Part shown: in pieces, positions 6,958-8,844 of the stretch
Numbering within the stretch: position 1 is the first letter of the stretch
How the letters are laid out: each line of letters opens with the position of its first letter
Source of the DNA: Leptolinea sp. UBA1437
GTDB lineage: Bacteria > Chloroflexota > Anaerolineae > Anaerolineales > Anaerolineaceae
Reading direction: 5' to 3'
NCBI GenBank assembly: GCA_002329625.1
Contig: DCTP01000025.1
Location: forward strand, 800 to 9,643
DNA length: 8,844 nt
The notes under the pieces: model-generated
What the model was told of the DNA's origin: nothing
What the model saw: only the letters and a program-made list of their open reading frames with translations
The model's database searches: none
Translations under genes and position numbers: made by a program

Positions 6958-7981
6958 GAAAATTACCGGTTTCCAGCTGTTTTTACCGATCGTGGCTTTA
7001 ATCCTGGTTTTGCTGTTTAATATGATTAAAACCCCCGATTTTTTCAAGATCACTGTTTTAAACGGCACATTGTACGGATTCATGATTGATATCATTAATC
7101 GAGCCAGTGAATTGGCGATACTCGCAATCGGGATGACCTTAGTAGTTGCTTCTTCCGCCGGTACCGATATTTCCGTGGGTGCAGTCAGCGCAGTCACTGC
7201 AGCGATTATCTGTTATTCCTTGGGACCCGATCAACAAAATTATCAGATGCCATATTTAATCGGGATTTTGTTAGGATTATTGGGTGGCGTTTTATGCGGA
7301 ATGTGGAACGGTTTGCTGGTTGCGAAAATGAGAATTCAGCCGATGGTCGCCACATTAATTCTGTTTACCGCAGGCCGCGGAATATCCCAATTAATCTGTG
7401 CTGGCCAGATCATTCATGTCGAAAAGGAAAGTTACCGTATCCTCGGGAGTTTCATTCCGAAAGTACCGTTACCGACTCCTGTCTTTGTCGCTGCTGCTTT
7501 GGCTCTTGTCACTTGGCTGGTTTTGAAAAAGACCGCTTTGGGAATGTACATTCAAGCCGTAGGTATCAATCGTAGAGCTGGAAGACTGATCGGAATCAAT
7601 TCCCAACTGATCATTTTCATGACGTATGCATATTGCGGACTTTGTTCCGGAATTGCGGGAGCCATAATGAGTTCGAGAATTGCCGCTTGCGACGCCAATA
7701 ATATCGGCTTGAATATTGAATTGGACGCGATATTAGCGGTCGCGCTCGGTGGGAACAGTTTAGGTGGGGGAAAGTTTTCGCTGCTGGGTTCCATTATCGG
7801 GGCAATCACGATTCAGGCGCTGACCACTTCTCTTTATGCAATGCACGTCACTGCCGATCAACTGCCCATCTATAAAGCTATCGTCGTCGTAATCATTGTC
7901 ACATTGCAATCCGCGGAATTTCGGAAATGGATATCCAGTTTGCAAGGAAAACGTCCAGTAAAGGCAAAGGTGGCATCATGA
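6941..7981 (+). CDS. ytfT: Sugar ABC transporter permease, first subunit (YtfT-like)
   Basis: Integral membrane permease of the BPD_transp_2 (RbsC/YtfT) family, 346 residues. It is highly hydrophobic with about nine or ten predicted membrane helices, the first near residues 10-27. Family signatures in order are: a variant of the TGGIDLSVG motif reading AGTDISVG (about 73-80), GMWNGLLVAKMRIQPMVATL, the AGRGISQLI segment, KTALGMYIQAVGIN, and the coupling-type stretch TYAYCGLCSGIAGAI followed by ANNIGLNIELDAILAVALGG. These follow E. coli YtfT closely. The ATG is chosen over the in-frame GTG nine bases upstream because of the ribosome site. It overlaps the ATPase gene by 17 bases and the next permease by ATGA. 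It should form the membrane channel as a heterodimer with the YjfF-like protein. Confidence 0.93.
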   Translation: MKKTLKKITGFQLFLPIVALILVLLFNMIKTPDFFKITVLNGTLYGFMIDIINRASELAILAIGMTLVVASSAGTDISVGAVSAVTAAIICYSLGPDQQNYQMPYLIGILLGLLGGVLCGMWNGLLVAKMRIQPMVATLILFTAGRGISQLICAGQIIHVEKESYRILGSFIPKVPLPTPVFVAAALALVTWLVLKKTALGMYIQAVGINRRAGRLIGINSQLIIFMTYAYCGLCSGIAGAIMSSRIAACDANNIGLNIELDAILAVALGGNSLGGGKFSLLGSIIGAITIQALTTSLYAMHVTADQLPIYKAIVVVIIVTLQSAEFRKWISSLQGKRPVKAKVAS

Positions 7982-8844
7982 TCAACCGAATCAAAGAAAA
8001 AATCGATGAAAAAACTTATTTGTTGATCATTACGATTCTGATGTTTATTGTGATGTACGGAGCCGGAATGATCATATTTGCCGACAAGGGATTCGCAAAA
8101 CCGCAGATGTTCCTTAATCTTTTCGTCAATAATGCGGGACTGATCGTCACGGCAGTCGGTATGACAATGGTGATGATAACGGGCGGGATCGATATTTCGG
8201 TCGGTTCGGTGATCGGTCTGACTTGTATGATGCTGGCCTACATGATGGAATTTATGAATGTTCCGGCATTTCTGGCAATCCTGATCGTTTTGGTATTCGG
8301 GATTTTATTCGGATCCGTGCAAGGATTTCTGATCGCTTATTTGAAAGAACAACCGTTCATCGTCACATTAGCGGGCATGTTTTTTTGCAGAGGTCTTACG
8401 GCGGTAATCAGTTCGGATATGATCAATATCTCGAACGCCACCTTTCTGAAAATTGCTCAGGCAAAAATATATTTTCCTTTTTTGGCAACGGTCAATAAAA
8501 AAGGAAAGGTCATCACGCCTTTTATCTATCCCAGTGTCGTCATCGCATTGATTGTGCTGGTGGTCATTTATTTGGTTCTTAAATATACAAAGTTCGGCAG
8601 AGCGATTTATGCGGTGGGCGGAAATCAGCAGTCTGCATTATTAATGGGCTTGAATGTTCGTTCGACCAAGATGAAAACATATGTTTTAAACGGCTTCTTA
8701 GCTTCTTTGGGAGGAGTCCTTTTTGCTTTGAACACATGTGCCGGATTCGTCGAACAGGGACGAGGTTTTGAAATGGAAGCGATTGCCTCTGCGGTAATCG
8801 GAGGCACCCTTTTGACCGGCGGGGTCGGCAATGTAATTGGCTCC
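7978..8844 (+). CDS. yjfF: Sugar ABC transporter permease, second subunit (YjfF-like), 3' truncated by window edge
   Basis: Second permease of the same BPD_transp_2 family. The reading frame is open for 289 codons to the window edge, so about 40-60 residues are missing compared with E. coli YjfF (331). A first membrane helix follows a short charged N-terminus (MINRIKEKIDEK). The canonical TGGIDISVGS lies at about 68-77, PFIVTLAGMFFCRGL at 126-140, FGRAIYAVGGN near residue 205 and the EAIASAVIGGTLLTGGVG block at the visible end. All match YjfF, and the LAGMFFxRG signature separates it from YtfT. The ATG overlaps the previous stop by 4 bp and is preceded by AAAGGTGG. No frameshift or stop is seen in the visible part. 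Confidence 0.93.
   Translation, partial: MINRIKEKIDEKTYLLIITILMFIVMYGAGMIIFADKGFAKPQMFLNLFVNNAGLIVTAVGMTMVMITGGIDISVGSVIGLTCMMLAYMMEFMNVPAFLAILIVLVFGILFGSVQGFLIAYLKEQPFIVTLAGMFFCRGLTAVISSDMINISNATFLKIAQAKIYFPFLATVNKKGKVITPFIYPSVVIALIVLVVIYLVLKYTKFGRAIYAVGGNQQSALLMGLNVRSTKMKTYVLNGFLASLGGVLFALNTCAGFVEQGRGFEMEAIASAVIGGTLLTGGVGNVIGS

Noticed and set aside
8223..8498. A 91-codon plus-strand frame inside the second permease.
   Set aside because: It lies out of frame within a clearly conserved permease coding region and has no motif or ribosome site of note.

Overview
The window is one contiguous plus-strand block of bacterial genes from a low-to-moderate GC organism (low 40s percent by eye). It reads as a sugar-sensing module followed by a sugar-uptake operon of the galactofuranose/ribose type (CUT2 ABC family). 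Seven genes are visible, all in the same direction and tightly packed, and the last runs off the right edge. I cannot fix the phylum. YesN/YesM-type regulation, strong Shine-Dalgarno sites and TTG/ATG start-stop overlaps fit Firmicutes. The binding protein of the uptake operon has an ordinary signal-peptidase-I leader and no lipid anchor, which fits a periplasm-bearing group such as Spirochaetes, or a lineage such as Chloroflexi.

Region 1 (96-4179) is the sensing module. It holds an AraC-type response regulator (REC at the N-terminus, HTH at the C-terminus), a YesM/LytS-type membrane histidine kinase with HAMP, and a lipoprotein sugar-binding protein. The genes overlap by 4 bp at each junction, so they are almost certainly co-transcribed and translationally coupled. 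A perfect TATAAT lies upstream of the regulator.

Region 2 (4180-4364) is a 185-bp AT-rich gap, the only sizeable non-coding stretch. It carries several short inverted repeats, three copies of a 9-mer resembling TTNTCCRTA next to a possible -10 box, a small leader hairpin and a strong AGGAGG ribosome site.

Region 3 (4365-8844) is the transport operon, in the same order as E. coli ytfQ-ytfR-ytfT-yjfF: secreted binding protein, double-domain ATPase, two permeases. A strong hairpin/poly-T structure sits between the binding protein and the ATPase and probably lowers expression of the membrane components relative to the binding protein.

The most interesting point is that the two binding proteins are close paralogues (about 72% identical over 296 gapless mature residues by hand count) with different anchoring and different operon partners. 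The simplest model is a three-component sensor: the lipoprotein copy binds the sugar and presents it to the kinase, the kinase phosphorylates the AraC-type regulator, and the regulator switches on the transport operon that carries the soluble copy. This is inference from gene order and homology. A related arrangement is known for D-xylose sensing in Clostridium (XylFII-LytS-YesN).
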